Notes: generated by a model from the letters alone, not told the origin. A stretch of DNA of 56,142 bases from Hyphococcus sp. (GCA_021776295.1 JAJFGE010000115.1:1-56142); one strand, 5' to 3'; numbered from the stretch's first letter, positions 33,525 to 44,024 are shown. Numbers and translations: made by a program.

Positions 33525-35015
33525 TTAACCGATCATCGGCGCAATGATGGTTGAATAAACAATCACGATGAAGATGCCCGTGGGGCAGACATAGCGGATC
33601 AGGAACCGCCAGCGCTGGAACCAGGCTTCCGATTTGAAACCGATCGCTTCGCGTGCGGTTGAGGTGGAAACCACCCAGCCGGCAAACAGCGCGGTGATAA
33701 ACCCGGCGACCGGCAAGATGATGTCGGTGGTCGCGCTTAAGAAATCGAGCAGCACCATGCCTTCGAACAGAGCCATGCCGCCAAGCGGCTGCCAGGTGTT
33801 CCAAAATGTCGTCTGGTCCTCGCCATTGGCGCCGACCGTCGGCACCTGCGACAGCGCATTGACTATGCCAATGGCGAAGATCACCAACCCAATGATCGCC
33901 GCCGCCTTAAACCGATGATCGCCCTTGGATTGCTCATCGACCCATTTTGTCGATGTCTCAAGCAGTGCAATCGATGAAGTAATCGCTGCAAAGAAGGCCA
34001 GTAAAAAGAACAACAGCCCAAAGGCGCCGCCGCCAGGCATGCCGTAAAAGGCGAGCGGCAGGGTCTGGAACATCAAGGTTGGACCAGCGCCGGCGGTAAG
34101 GCCCATGGCGAAGACAATCGGGAAAATCGCCAGGCCCGCAATGACGCCGACGGCGGTGTCGGCAAGCGCAATAATCCGCGAGGCTTTGGGAAGGTTTTGC
34201 TCCGACGTCATGTAAGCGCCATAGGTCGCCATCAGCGCCGAGCCGAGGCCAATCGAGAAGAACGCCTGGCCAAGGGCTGCTGAAATCACCGAGCCGTTTT
34301 TGACGCCGGCCCATAGATCATCAAGCCGCAGGCCGAGGAGAAAATCTACGCCCTTAGGAGCATCGCCCTCAATCAACGCGAAACCGAACAGAATGATCAG
34401 CAAAATGAAAAATGCCGGCATCAAAATCGTCACCGCCTGTTCGATGCCGCCTTTAATCCCGCGCGCCACAATCGCCACCGTCCCGGCCATGAAAATCCCG
34501 TGATAAATAATCATCCGGGTCGGATCGCTTAAGAGATCGGTCAGCTTGGCGCTGACCTCCGCCTGGGACTGGCCAGCAAAGGCGCCGGCTTTCAGCCCGG
34601 CCAGCCCGTCGCTTACAATCGAGGAGACCAGATCGCCGCCGATCATCACCACATAGGCAAGCACCCAGCCGGCGATCACCGAATAAAAGGTCAAGATGAT
34701 GAACGCGCCGATCATGCCAAACCAGGATTGCAGCGACCACAGGGTGGATCGTCCCTCCGCTTTGGCGATTTTGACAACGCTGCCGACCGCCGACAGGCCG
34801 CCGCGCCGGCCGATGAACAGTTCCGCGACCAGGACAGGAAGACCGATCAGAACGACGCAAAGGACGTAGAACAGCACAAACGCGCCGCCGCCATTTTCCC
34901 CCGCGACATAAGGAAACCGCCATAAGTTCCCGAGCCCGACCGCCGAGCCGATCGCCGCCAACAAAAACGCCGCCCGCGACGACCATTTTACGCCTTCTCC
35001 GGCTGTTCCCTGCAT
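33525..35015 (-). CDS. Sodium-dependent transporter, NSS (SNF) family
   Basis: A 496-residue LeuT-fold symporter. The start carries the family signature WSSRAAFLLAAIGSAVGLGNLWRFPYVAGENGGGAFVLFYVLC, which includes the unwound TM1 that holds substrate and Na+, followed by PVLVAELFIGRRG. TM6 (FFSIGLGSALMATYGAYM) and TM8 (SSIALLETSTKWVDE) are also recognisable. Bacterial members take up amino acids such as Tyr, Trp or Leu; I cannot say which from sequence alone. Convergent with pip by 7 bases; 169 bases separate it from the Hpt gene. Confidence 0.93.
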   Translation of the reverse strand: MQGTAGEGVKWSSRAAFLLAAIGSAVGLGNLWRFPYVAGENGGGAFVLFYVLCVVLIGLPVLVAELFIGRRGGLSAVGSVVKIAKAEGRSTLWSLQSWFGMIGAFIILTFYSVIAGWVLAYVVMIGGDLVSSIVSDGLAGLKAGAFAGQSQAEVSAKLTDLLSDPTRMIIYHGIFMAGTVAIVARGIKGGIEQAVTILMPAFFILLIILFGFALIEGDAPKGVDFLLGLRLDDLWAGVKNGSVISAALGQAFFSIGLGSALMATYGAYMTSEQNLPKASRIIALADTAVGVIAGLAIFPIVFAMGLTAGAGPTLMFQTLPLAFYGMPGGGAFGLLFFLLAFFAAITSSIALLETSTKWVDEQSKGDHRFKAAAIIGLVIFAIGIVNALSQVPTVGANGEDQTTFWNTWQPLGGMALFEGMVLLDFLSATTDIILPVAGFITALFAGWVVSTSTAREAIGFKSEAWFQRWRFLIRYVCPTGIFIVIVYSTIIAPMIG

Positions 35016-35184
35016 TTGGTTAACCCCTGATTGACCACATCGTTGGCATTTGGTTTGTCACGAAACCTCTTTTTAGACAAATTTTTACTATTGTTGGCAA
35101 ATGTCGTCAGAACAGACGGTGAAATTCTGCGCAACTGGCGAATGAAATACTCGCCTTGTTTCGCTCAGCGGGGGTAGCGCTAGG

Positions 35185-35553
35185 TTGACAGATTCAGCAA
35201 ATACCGAGGTTGAACATCTCCAGGCTGATCAGATTAACAGCCTGATCTCGGCCGCAGGCGTAGATGGCACGCGGGAAATCATGGATACGTTCTGGCGCTC
35301 GACAGCTGATTTGCTGGCGGCGTTGGCGTCCCAGATCGCTGAACAATCCCTACCCACAGCCGCAGGAACCGCGCACGCCATCAAAGGCTCTGCGGCCAAT
35401 GTCGGCGCCGTGAGCCTTGCCCAGACCGCATCCGATATCGAAACGGCTTGCAAATCCGGCGCAAGCGATGATGCCAACAACCTGTTGGGGGCCGCGGATG
35501 AGAATTTCAAAGCCGTGCGCCAATGCTTTGAAGAGCTTCTCGCCAAGACCTGA
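35185..35553 (+). CDS. Histidine phosphotransfer (Hpt) domain protein
   Basis: A 122-residue stand-alone Hpt protein, a four-helix phosphorelay intermediate. The phosphorylatable His is H64 in AHAIKGSAANVGA, matching the HxxKGSxxxxG Hpt motif; a second conserved-like stretch, LAQTASDIETACKSG, follows. No histidine kinase or response regulator is adjacent, so its partners must be elsewhere. The start is TTG at 35185, preceded by a GGGGTAG stretch; ATG alternatives inside the frame would remove helix 1. It is convergent with rodA, with only 10 bases between stops. Confidence 0.88.
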   Translation: MTDSANTEVEHLQADQINSLISAAGVDGTREIMDTFWRSTADLLAALASQIAEQSLPTAAGTAHAIKGSAANVGAVSLAQTASDIETACKSGASDDANNLLGAADENFKAVRQCFEELLAKT

Positions 35554-35563
35554 AACACTCAGG

Positions 35564-36712
35564 TTACAACAAATCCGATGACCGCAAGACGTCCTGATCG
35601 CGATGCACATGCGCGCTCATCACCAGGCCGAAACCGGCCATGATCGTCAACATCACTGTGCCGCCATACGAGACTAGCGGCAACGGGACGCCAACAACCG
35701 GCGCCAGGCCCATCACCATGCCGGTGTTAATCAATACATAAAGCGAGAACGTCGCGACCACGCCGATCACCGCAAGCCGCGCAAAATGTGATTTCGCCGA
35801 CATCGCAATCGACAGGCCGGTCAAGATCACGGCGAGATATAAAATCAACAAGCCAACCGCGCCGACAAAACCGAACTCTTCGCCAAAGATCGTGAAGATG
35901 AAGTCGGTCTGCATTTCGGGGAGGAATTTTAACTGGCTTTGGGTGCCGTTCATAAACCCCTTGCCGTCCAACCCGCCGGAGCCAAGTGCAATTTTTGACT
36001 GCAACAGATGATAGCCCTGCCCGAGCGGGTCGCGATCGGGATTGAGGAAGGTGAGAATACGCTCAATCTGGTAGGTTTTTAAAAACTCAAAGCGGTAAGC
36101 GCTGTAGCCCGCCGCCACCGCGCCAGCGGCGCCGATCATGCCGATGCGCCAGGAAAGACCGGCGACAAAAACGATGATGATCCCGGTCGCCGCCAGCAAC
36201 AGCGCGGTGCCGAGATCAGGCTGAATGAACACCAGCCCGACTGGTGCGCCGATCATCAGCGCCGGCGGGATCAGATATAGAATATGCGAGACCTGCTCGG
36301 CCCTGAGCCCGTGATAATAGCGCGCCAGCGCCATCACGAGGCCGATTTTCATCGCCTCGGAGGGCTGAAACTGCATGCCGCCAAACTCAATCCAGCGCCG
36401 CGCGCCCATATTGATCTCGCCGATAAACGGCGTTGCCGCCAGCGCGAGGAGTGCGGCGAAATAAATCGGATAGGACAGCGTCATCCAGTGCCGGATAGCG
36501 ACCATGCCAATCGCGATCAGGACCGACAGAGCGACAAGATAGCGAAGCCCATGACGCAATGACCACGGACGCCAATTGCCCTCCGCGACGGAATATAGGG
36601 TAATCACGCCGACGCCGGCAATCATCGTCAGTAGGATGATTAACGGCCAGTGCAGCTGCGCAAACCGCTCACGCACGCCGCGCCGGGGACCGGGAAGAAT
36701 GAGCGAGGACAT
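35564..36712 (-). CDS. rodA: Rod shape-determining protein RodA
   Basis: SEDS-family peptidoglycan glycosyltransferase that polymerises lipid II during elongation together with PBP2. The 382-residue protein has about 10 TM helices and the SEDS landmarks: GARRWIEFGGMQFQPSEAMKIGLVMALARYY, FIQPDLGTALLLAATGIIIVF, the periplasmic loop with GSGGLDGKGFMNGTQSQLKFLPEMQTDFIF, and VSYGGTVMLTIMAGFGLVMS. The catalytic Asp is the one in IQPDLGTA. Last gene of the mre-rod cluster; five bases after mrdA. Confidence 0.97.
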   Translation of the reverse strand: MSSLILPGPRRGVRERFAQLHWPLIILLTMIAGVGVITLYSVAEGNWRPWSLRHGLRYLVALSVLIAIGMVAIRHWMTLSYPIYFAALLALAATPFIGEINMGARRWIEFGGMQFQPSEAMKIGLVMALARYYHGLRAEQVSHILYLIPPALMIGAPVGLVFIQPDLGTALLLAATGIIIVFVAGLSWRIGMIGAAGAVAAGYSAYRFEFLKTYQIERILTFLNPDRDPLGQGYHLLQSKIALGSGGLDGKGFMNGTQSQLKFLPEMQTDFIFTIFGEEFGFVGAVGLLILYLAVILTGLSIAMSAKSHFARLAVIGVVATFSLYVLINTGMVMGLAPVVGVPLPLVSYGGTVMLTIMAGFGLVMSAHVHRDQDVLRSSDLL

Positions 36713-36717
36713 ATCGC

Positions 36718-38637
36718 CTAGCCCTCCCGCTTGGCGGTCGCGCGCTGAACCAGGTTGCGCGGGTCAACCGGGGTGCGCGCCGACGGGTTCTTGGCCGCCA
36801 CCGCGCGCATAATCTCTCGGGCTTTCGGGCCGGCCGCGCGGGCGCCGCCAATCCCGTGCTCGATCACCACCGAGCAGGCGTAGCGCGGGTTTTCATACGG
36901 CATGTAACACACAAATAGCGCATGATCACGCCGTTCCCATGGCAGGTCTTCCGGCTTGGCAAGGCCCTTGGCGCGGTCTTCGGCAGTAATCCGATAGACT
37001 TGGCTGGTGCCGGTTTTACCCGCCAACTGCCAATTGGGATCTTCCAGGCGCGAACGCGATGCGGTGCCATATTCATTGGTCACCGCATTCATGCCGGCGC
37101 GCACAACCTTCAGATAATCATGATCGACGTTGATCAGCGGCGCCGATGGTTCCGGCAGCACAAGATCGCCAACCGCGCGCACCAGACGCGGACGCACCGC
37201 CCTGCCCGAGGCAACCCGCGCGGCCATCACGCAAAGCTGCAACGGCGTTGAGGTGACATAGCCCTGGCCAATAATCACCGACAGTGTTTCACCCTGGAAC
37301 CAGGGTTGGTTTTCCGGCTGGCCGGCGAAATATTGCCGTTTCCATTCGCGGTCCGGGATGACGCCTTTTTTCTGACCCGGCACGCCCAGCTCATAAGTCT
37401 GGCCAAAACCAAATTTGCGCGCGACATCGGCGAGAACATCAACCTCAAGCTTTTTGGCGATCTCGTAGAAATAGACGTCGCAGGAATGCTTGATCGCGCC
37501 CTTCATATCCAGCGTGCCGTGGCCGCCGCGTTTCCAGCAATGGAAATATCGGTTGCCATACCAGACCTTGCCGCTGCAATAAGCGGTTTGCGACGTCTTA
37601 ACGCCGGTCTCCTGTGCTGCGATCGCACTGACCACCTTGAAAGTGGAGCCCGGCGGGTAAGCGCCCGATAGCGGTTTGTTCAAAAGCGGCTTATACGGAC
37701 TGTTGGTCAGATTTTTCCAGAGATCGGCGTCGATGCCAACATTAAAGTCATTGGGGTTGAACGCGGGTGTGGAGGCGAGCACCAAAATATCGCCGGTCAC
37801 CGTATCCATCACGACCGCCGCCGCGCTTTCGCTCTCAAGCTCCTTCATTGCCGCCTGTTGGAGTTCCGCATCGATGGTCAGCGTCAGGGTTTTGCCTTGC
37901 ACCGGCTGCGTCGCCTGTTCGGTAAATTCTTCGATCACCCGGCCATGAGCGTTGATTTTGACATTCATTTTGCCGGACTGGCCGCGCAATTCCTTCTCAT
38001 AGGTGCGCTCAAGACCGTCGCGACCGACTTTAAAGCCAGGCTGGCGAAGCAGCGTGCGGTCTTCATTGCCATCTTGCGCAGCGAGGTCTTTGTCGGTCAC
38101 GGCGCCGACATAGCCGATCACAAAAGCGGACGCTTCGCCAAGCGGATAGTCGCGGGTCTCGCCAACATCCGGCAAAACGCCCGCCAGATGCGGCAGTTCA
38201 AAATTCACCCGCGAGAAATCCGGCCATGACAGGTTGTTTTTAATTTCCACCGGCGCGAAGGCGCCGCGGCGGCGAATTTCCCGGATGATGCGGGCGCGTT
38301 TTTCGTCCGATACGGGTATATATTGCGAAACCTCGTCGAGCGTCGCGTTGATGTCGCGAGACTGCTCGGGAATTAAAAGAATACGGAAATTCTTCCGGTT
38401 GGACGCAAGCACATTGCCGAAGCGGTCAATGATTTCACCGCGCAGTGGCGTCAGCACCCGGCGATTGAACTGATTGTCTTGCGCAAGGTCTTGATATTTC
38501 TCGTAATCAGCGACCTGCAGCTGATACAGCCGGCCGGCGACGCCGACAAACAAAAGACTGACGCCGCCACCAAACAGAAAGGTCCGGCGGGAGACGATTT
38601 CCTGGCGTTCAGGATCATGGGTGTTGATCACCGGCAT
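36718..38637 (-). CDS. mrdA: Penicillin-binding protein 2 (elongasome transpeptidase)
   Basis: Class B PBP that cross-links peptidoglycan in the cylindrical wall. The 639 residues have one N-terminal TM helix (about 18-37), a dimerisation/pedestal domain (about 60-240) and the transpeptidase domain with S331-x-x-K334 in PPGSTFKVVSA, the S-x-D motif in KHSCDVYFYEIAKKL, and KTG in LAGKTGTSQVY. The C-terminus continues to a basic tail (AVAAKNPSARTPVDPRN...). The ATG immediately follows the mreD stop (TAA-ATG) with no gap, suggesting coupled translation. Confidence 0.97.
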   Translation of the reverse strand: MPVINTHDPERQEIVSRRTFLFGGGVSLLFVGVAGRLYQLQVADYEKYQDLAQDNQFNRRVLTPLRGEIIDRFGNVLASNRKNFRILLIPEQSRDINATLDEVSQYIPVSDEKRARIIREIRRRGAFAPVEIKNNLSWPDFSRVNFELPHLAGVLPDVGETRDYPLGEASAFVIGYVGAVTDKDLAAQDGNEDRTLLRQPGFKVGRDGLERTYEKELRGQSGKMNVKINAHGRVIEEFTEQATQPVQGKTLTLTIDAELQQAAMKELESESAAAVVMDTVTGDILVLASTPAFNPNDFNVGIDADLWKNLTNSPYKPLLNKPLSGAYPPGSTFKVVSAIAAQETGVKTSQTAYCSGKVWYGNRYFHCWKRGGHGTLDMKGAIKHSCDVYFYEIAKKLEVDVLADVARKFGFGQTYELGVPGQKKGVIPDREWKRQYFAGQPENQPWFQGETLSVIIGQGYVTSTPLQLCVMAARVASGRAVRPRLVRAVGDLVLPEPSAPLINVDHDYLKVVRAGMNAVTNEYGTASRSRLEDPNWQLAGKTGTSQVYRITAEDRAKGLAKPEDLPWERRDHALFVCYMPYENPRYACSVVIEHGIGGARAAGPKAREIMRAVAAKNPSARTPVDPRNLVQRATAKREG

Positions 38638-39150
38638 TTAAGCCTCCACCAAAATGCGGCGGTGGAACTCGCCAAAGGCGACGCCAAACAGCGGATAGAT
38701 CAAAACCGTCGTCGTCATCTGCGCCAACAGCCCGCCGACCGGCAGGAGAACGCCGGACATCAAACTCATCACCAGCCACAGCATCAAGCTGGCGTTCGCG
38801 GCCGCTAATGCAAAACCCAGCCAGACGACTTTTTGCTCGCGGCCAAGAAAATAGGAACGCTGCGACATCACCACAAACTGGGTCACCAGATAAACCGCCG
38901 CCCATAACCCGAGCGGCCCGCCGGTAAGCAGGTCTTGCAAAATCCCGATCAGGAATACGCTCACCGACGGCATATAGGCCGGCGCGTAGATCGACCAGAA
39001 AAACACCACCACCAGCGGAATGATCGGCGTCGGCGCCGCGCCCTCGAACAACCGCATGGGAAGCGCCAGAATGATCACGCCAAGCAGCCCCAGCAGCAGC
39101 GGCGCCACCGTTTTGAGGAGGCTTAACAGGTGTTCTGCGCGATAGCCCAT
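38638..39150 (-). CDS. mreD: Rod shape-determining protein MreD
   Basis: A 170-residue, five-to-six-TM inner-membrane protein of the elongasome, regulating the MreC-PBP2-RodA complex. Sequence is poorly conserved across the family; I rely on hydrophobic layout, the SIYAPAYMPSVSVFLIGILQDLLTGGPLGLWAAVYLVTQF stretch with the GxxxDLLtGgplGl motif typical of MreD, and its exact place between mreC (1 base upstream) and mrdA (0 bases downstream). Confidence 0.93.
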   Translation of the reverse strand: MGYRAEHLLSLLKTVAPLLLGLLGVIILALPMRLFEGAAPTPIIPLVVVFFWSIYAPAYMPSVSVFLIGILQDLLTGGPLGLWAAVYLVTQFVVMSQRSYFLGREQKVVWLGFALAAANASLMLWLVMSLMSGVLLPVGGLLAQMTTTVLIYPLFGVAFGEFHRRILVEA

Positions 39151-39151
39151 C

Positions 39152-40060
39152 TTATCCTTCCGTCACCGCGACGACTTCCTCCCCGGCGCCGTCTTCATCG
39201 TCGTCAAGCGTCTCGCCAACCTCCGGAAATTCGTAATTGATGATGCGCACCAGCCGCGTGCGGGCGTAATTTGCATAAAGATCAACCATCATGTCGGCGC
39301 CATGCTCGCCGTCGATAACGCCGACCGGCAAACCGCGCGGCATCACCCCGCCGGCGCCGGATGTTAAAACCCGCTGGCCTTGCGCAATGGCGACATCATC
39401 GGCGCCCTCGGTGATGGTGATCGCCGGTTTGCCTCTGGTGTTGCCGACCAGCAGCCCCTCAACGGCGGCCCCCTCAACATAGACCGGGATGCGGCTTTGC
39501 ACATCGGTGAGGAGAAGAACCCGCGAGGCGCGCGCGCCGGTATCGACGATGCGGCCAATAAGCCCGCGATTATCGACAACGGCGTAACCGGCTTCAATAT
39601 TTTGGGCGCGGCCGGCATTAACGATCATCGAGCGTGCAAAGGCGTCGTTGGTCTCGCCGATCACATAGGCGTCAATCGGTTGCGCCGCGGGCGGCGCGCG
39701 ATAGGTTTGCAAACCGTCATAAGCGCCGACGACCTTGCGCAGCTCCAGCGCTTCGTTCATCCACTGGCGCAGTTCCGCATTTTCCTCGCGCAGCGCTTTG
39801 TTCTGTTCCAGCACATTGAAATAGTCGGAGATGTTGCCGGCAAGACCGTTGAAATAAGCGACCGGCCCGGAGAAAACCTCCAGCACTGGCGCGGTGGCGT
39901 CCAGGACGCTCTCGCGCGCTTTTTTGAACACCGAGGCTTGCGCGGAATAAAGGCTTGATAGCAATAAAAGGATCGAAACCAGGATCAACAAGATCAATAC
40001 AAAACGGGAGTTGGCTCTACGCCCAAACCCTTCGCGTCCGTCCTGCCCTAAAAATTCCAT
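39152..40060 (-). CDS. mreC: Rod shape-determining protein MreC
   Basis: A 302-residue bitopic inner-membrane protein that activates PBP2 in the periplasm. Layout: short cytoplasmic start, TM helix (about 22-40, FVLILLILVSILLLLSSLYS), coiled coil (about 80-110, YFNVLEQNKALREENAELRQWMNEAL), then two beta-barrel-like halves with GRAQNIEAGYAVVDNRGLIGRIVDTGARASRVLLLTDVQSRIPVYVE and the GVMPRGLPVGVI motif. The acidic C-terminal tail (GETLDDDEDGAGEEVV) is a lineage-specific add-on. 60 bases downstream of mreB. Confidence 0.95.
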   Translation of the reverse strand: MEFLGQDGREGFGRRANSRFVLILLILVSILLLLSSLYSAQASVFKKARESVLDATAPVLEVFSGPVAYFNGLAGNISDYFNVLEQNKALREENAELRQWMNEALELRKVVGAYDGLQTYRAPPAAQPIDAYVIGETNDAFARSMIVNAGRAQNIEAGYAVVDNRGLIGRIVDTGARASRVLLLTDVQSRIPVYVEGAAVEGLLVGNTRGKPAITITEGADDVAIAQGQRVLTSGAGGVMPRGLPVGVIDGEHGADMMVDLYANYARTRLVRIINYEFPEVGETLDDDEDGAGEEVVAVTEG

Positions 40061-40120
40061 GCCTCACTATACCGCGTCATCACTAAATTGCCCCGAGGTC
40101 GTCCGCCTAAATTGCCGCCC

Positions 40121-41203
<1,083 letters not shown>

Positions 41204-41206
41204 TTA

Positions 41207-41236
41207 TTTATCCTTAATGCGTTCCTAAATCGTCAA
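41207..41236 (-). promoter_or_regulatory. Candidate housekeeping promoter of the mre operon
   Basis: On the minus strand TTGACG (41236-41231) is followed after 18 bases by GATAAA (41212-41207) and then an A/T-rich tract, about 45 bases upstream of the mreB start. Hexamers and position fit a sigma-70-like promoter; spacing is one base long. Confidence 0.4.
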
Positions 41237-41345
41237 CAAAGCTCAGCAAAACTGCGGTTCCCGATATCAAATGGAGGCCTTAACAGGGACTGGTTAACAG
41301 GATTCTCGCCAAGTCGATGTGAAACTTCATTATGCTATTCCACAA

Positions 41346-42110
41346 CTAGGCGCCCTCGCCAGCCCGCATCCGCCGATAAAGCCACCGCACAAACAGCAAA
41401 AATCCGAGCCATGCGGCGATGATGCCTGCGACAATCGCAAAATCATGCGGCTCGCGGGTGGTGAAAAAGGCGAGAAGGCCAGCGACCCCGTCCTTCAGCT
41501 CGCTCGTATCCGGGGCAAAAACGGCCAGCAGCGCGACCAGTAAAATCTTCGGAATAATGCCAATCCCGGTCCCCATCCAGAATTTCCACAGAGGAATATG
41601 CGCCGCCCCAGCCGCCGCATTTACGACGATAAACGGCGCCGACGGCACCACCCGGATCAGCCCGCTGGCGAGAATGCCGTGATTGGAAAGGAAATCCATC
41701 ATCCGCTGCACCCGCTCCCCGGCGCGGCGGCGCAGCCAGCGGCCGCCGAGAAAATGCCCGAGGCCGAAGGTCAAGGTGGCGCTCACCATGGTCGCAATCC
41801 ACGAATAGCCGGCCCCGACCTGCGGTCCAAAGACGATAATCGTCGCGGTAATCAGTAAAATTTGGGGAAAAGCGGTCAGCGCCAGAAACGCAAAAACCGA
41901 AATCACCCCGACAACCGCCCAGGACGATTGCGACGTCGTCATCAAAATTCGGCTGAGCTGGTCGTCCTGATCGAGATTGAGCCATTGCTGGCCGAAAGCC
42001 AGCGTGAAGAACACAAAAATCAAGAGCGACAGGGAAACCGCGAGCGAAGTTATCGCTTTGGCGTCCATAGAATTGAGGAACCGTGCAATCGCGCGCACAA
42101 ACTCAAACAT
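41346..42110 (-). CDS. TVP38/TMEM64 (VTT domain) membrane protein
   Basis: A 254-residue inner-membrane protein of the DedA-like VTT superfamily, which includes lipid scramblases and undecaprenyl-phosphate flippases. Seen: FLALTAFPQILLITATIIVFGPQVGAGYSWIATMVSATLTFGLGHFLGG, with the glycine-rich re-entrant segment, and LIRVVPSAPFIVVNAAAGAAHIPLWKFWMGTGIGIIPKILLVALL, the second half of the fold. The start is unsure: ATG at 42110 (MFEFVRAIARF) gives a sensible N-terminus; the frame is open to 42146. Separated from mreB by 184 bases and not part of that operon. Confidence 0.88.
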   Translation of the reverse strand: MFEFVRAIARFLNSMDAKAITSLAVSLSLLIFVFFTLAFGQQWLNLDQDDQLSRILMTTSQSSWAVVGVISVFAFLALTAFPQILLITATIIVFGPQVGAGYSWIATMVSATLTFGLGHFLGGRWLRRRAGERVQRMMDFLSNHGILASGLIRVVPSAPFIVVNAAAGAAHIPLWKFWMGTGIGIIPKILLVALLAVFAPDTSELKDGVAGLLAFFTTREPHDFAIVAGIIAAWLGFLLFVRWLYRRMRAGEGA

Positions 42111-42406
42111 AGGTACCCAGTTTCCGATCCGGACACGGCGCGTCAACCGCGCGCCATACGCTTCTCCAGCGCCAAGGCTTCACCCCGGCGCTTAATACCT
42201 CCTGGACCGTATACAGGGCCCCCGCCCGGTCCCTCCCCAATCGATGTGATTTCATAACGCGAACCTGCCGCCAATGCAATATCGCGGGGGTGATGATTGT
42301 AATTCTGACAGGGGCGATTAGGATTGGTCTGGGGAGATTTGCCAGCGTACCGACAAGTTGGGCAACAACAAATTGGGCGGCGGCAAATCGGGGAATGGAG
42401 AGTATC

Positions 42407-43084
42407 ATGCGTGCAACACTGATTTTCTGGATTATCATCTTTGCTTTCGGCGTGCTTGTAGGAGAACGCTATGGGCTTCCGGGCTGGGCGACGTCGCTCA
42501 CCGACCGGGGCTTTGAAACCGTTGAAGGCTTGGTCGGCCATGTTGGCGAGCCGATACCGGCGGCTGAGGACGATGACGCCGAGCCGGTTGCGGCTGGCCC
42601 TGCGCCGCAAAGTTCACCACCGGCGAGCAGCAGCGCAGGCGGCGTAGACGCCAACGCGAATTTGCGCATCAATGACGCCGGTTTGCAGATCATCAAGGAC
42701 AGCGAAGGCCTGCGCCTTGAAGCCTATAATCTCGGCGGACAATGGCTCATCGGCTATGGCCATGCGCGCACCGCGCGCGCGGGGATGAAAATTTCCGAGG
42801 CGCAGGCAGAAGCATTGCTGCGCGAAGACGTTAAAGACGCCGAAGACGGGGTCCGGCGGAAGGTCGCCGTGCCGGTTAATCGCAACCAGTTCTCGGCTAT
42901 GGTCTCGCTCGCCTATAATCTCGGCGTTGGCGGGTTTGGCCGGTCCACTGTTCTCTCCGCACTGAATGCCGGCGACTATAATGGCGCGGCGGATGCATTT
43001 TTAAATCACAACAAAGCCGGCGGGAAAGTGAACGAACACCTGACGCATCGCCGCGAACAAGAACGGGCCCTGTTTTTAAAGTGA
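42407..43084 (+). CDS. Membrane-anchored GH24 (T4-lysozyme-like) domain protein
   Basis: A 225-residue protein with an N-terminal TM anchor (RATLIFWIIIFAFGVLVG), a low-complexity Ala/Pro/Ser linker (about 50-82), and a C-terminal GH24 muramidase fold (INDAGLQIIKDSEGLRLEAY...NRNQFSAMVSLAYNLGVGGFGRSTVL). The catalytic Glu is kept (E100), but the residues matching T4 Asp20 and Thr26 appear to be L109 and L114 (AYNLGGQWLIGYGH against YKDTEGYYTIGIGH), with one residue missing between. Activity is therefore doubtful. ATG at 42407 follows GGAG by six bases. No holin or phage genes adjoin it. The roughly 300 bases upstream hold no gene I can support. Confidence 0.85.
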   Translation: MRATLIFWIIIFAFGVLVGERYGLPGWATSLTDRGFETVEGLVGHVGEPIPAAEDDDAEPVAAGPAPQSSPPASSSAGGVDANANLRINDAGLQIIKDSEGLRLEAYNLGGQWLIGYGHARTARAGMKISEAQAEALLREDVKDAEDGVRRKVAVPVNRNQFSAMVSLAYNLGVGGFGRSTVLSALNAGDYNGAADAFLNHNKAGGKVNEHLTHRREQERALFLK

Positions 43085-43088
43085 GGGA

Positions 43089-43125
43089 TTGGGGATTAGC
43101 AGGTTGCTCTTTTCCTAATCCCCAA
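43089..43125. terminator. Bidirectional terminator-like hairpin between GH24 gene and miaA
   Basis: An 11-bp perfect stem TTGGGGATTAG (43089-43099) / CTAATCCCCAA (43115-43125) with a 15-base loop lies between two convergent genes. The right arm contains the miaA stop codon. A further partial repeat (AACCTAATCCC) adjoins it inside miaA. T-runs are weak on both sides, so termination is plausible rather than certain. Confidence 0.5.
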
Positions 43126-44005
43126 AACCTAATCCCTCTTCCCTATGCGGCCACCCTGTCATCTGATGACGCAACCACGTCATCTGCCTTTTGGCTAAGC
43201 GCCGGGTGTTTTGTTGCAGGGCGCTAAGGGCTTCCTCGCGCGACAGGGCGCCGCTGAGATAGGCGGCGATTTCCGGAACGCCGAGGGTTTTCATCACTGG
43301 CAATTGCGGATCGAGACGGCGGGCCAGGAGCGCTTCGACTTCTTCAACGCCGCCTTGCGCAAACATAGTTTCCGCACGCTGATCACACTGCACGTAAAGC
43401 CTCGCGCGCGCTGGCGCGAGGATTGTCTTTTGCGGCTCGACGGTTACCAGCGGCGTGCGCGGTAAGCCTTGAAAATAGGTCAGCGTCTTACCGCTCGCCT
43501 CAACCACTTCCCAGGCGCGCATCAAACGCTGGGCGTCGCCTTCGGGCAGATGCGCCATGCCGGGATCGCGAGCGATCACCTCATCGCGGAAGGCGGCCGG
43601 GCCCAACGTCTCACGCCGCACCCGCGCAGCTTCGCGCACCGCCGGCGGGGTTTGCGGGATCGGCGACAGGCCTTCCAACAGCGCTTTGAAATAAAGCCCC
43701 GTACCGCCGACGACGATGGCCGGTTTGCCGCTGGCGTGGGTCGCAGCGATCTCATCTGCCGCCATGCGCGCCCAGCGTCCGGCCGAGCATCGTTCGCAGG
43801 GATCGAGAACCCCGTAGAGCCGGTGTGGGACGCGGGCTTCATCCTCCGCGCTCGGGCGCGCGGTAATGATGCGCAAACCCTGATAGACCTGCATCGCGTC
43901 GGCATTGACGATGACGCCGCCGGTTTGCTTCCCAAGCGCCAGCGCAGCGGCGGACTTGCCGCTGGCGGTGGGCCCTGCGATAAAGTATAGCTGCGCATCA
44001 CTCAT
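43115..44005 (-). CDS. miaA: tRNA dimethylallyltransferase MiaA
   Basis: Transfers a dimethylallyl group to A37 of tRNAs reading codons that start with U. The 296 residues begin with the P-loop FIAGPTASGKSAAALALGKQTG, followed by IVNADAMQVYQGLRIITARPS with the catalytic Asp, VPHRLYGVLDP, IVVGGTGLYFKALLEGLSPIP, and the tRNA-binding C-terminal half with QQNTRRLAKRQMTWLRHQ. Length is normal. The terminal codons (GLGFGD) overlap a hairpin repeat, so the end may be locally variable. Divergent from serB with 19 bases between start codons. Confidence 0.97.
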   Translation of the reverse strand: MSDAQLYFIAGPTASGKSAAALALGKQTGGVIVNADAMQVYQGLRIITARPSAEDEARVPHRLYGVLDPCERCSAGRWARMAADEIAATHASGKPAIVVGGTGLYFKALLEGLSPIPQTPPAVREAARVRRETLGPAAFRDEVIARDPGMAHLPEGDAQRLMRAWEVVEASGKTLTYFQGLPRTPLVTVEPQKTILAPARARLYVQCDQRAETMFAQGGVEEVEALLARRLDPQLPVMKTLGVPEIAAYLSGALSREEALSALQQNTRRLAKRQMTWLRHQMTGWPHREEGLGFGD

Positions 44006-44024
44006 GGGGGTAATCCGTACCCGA

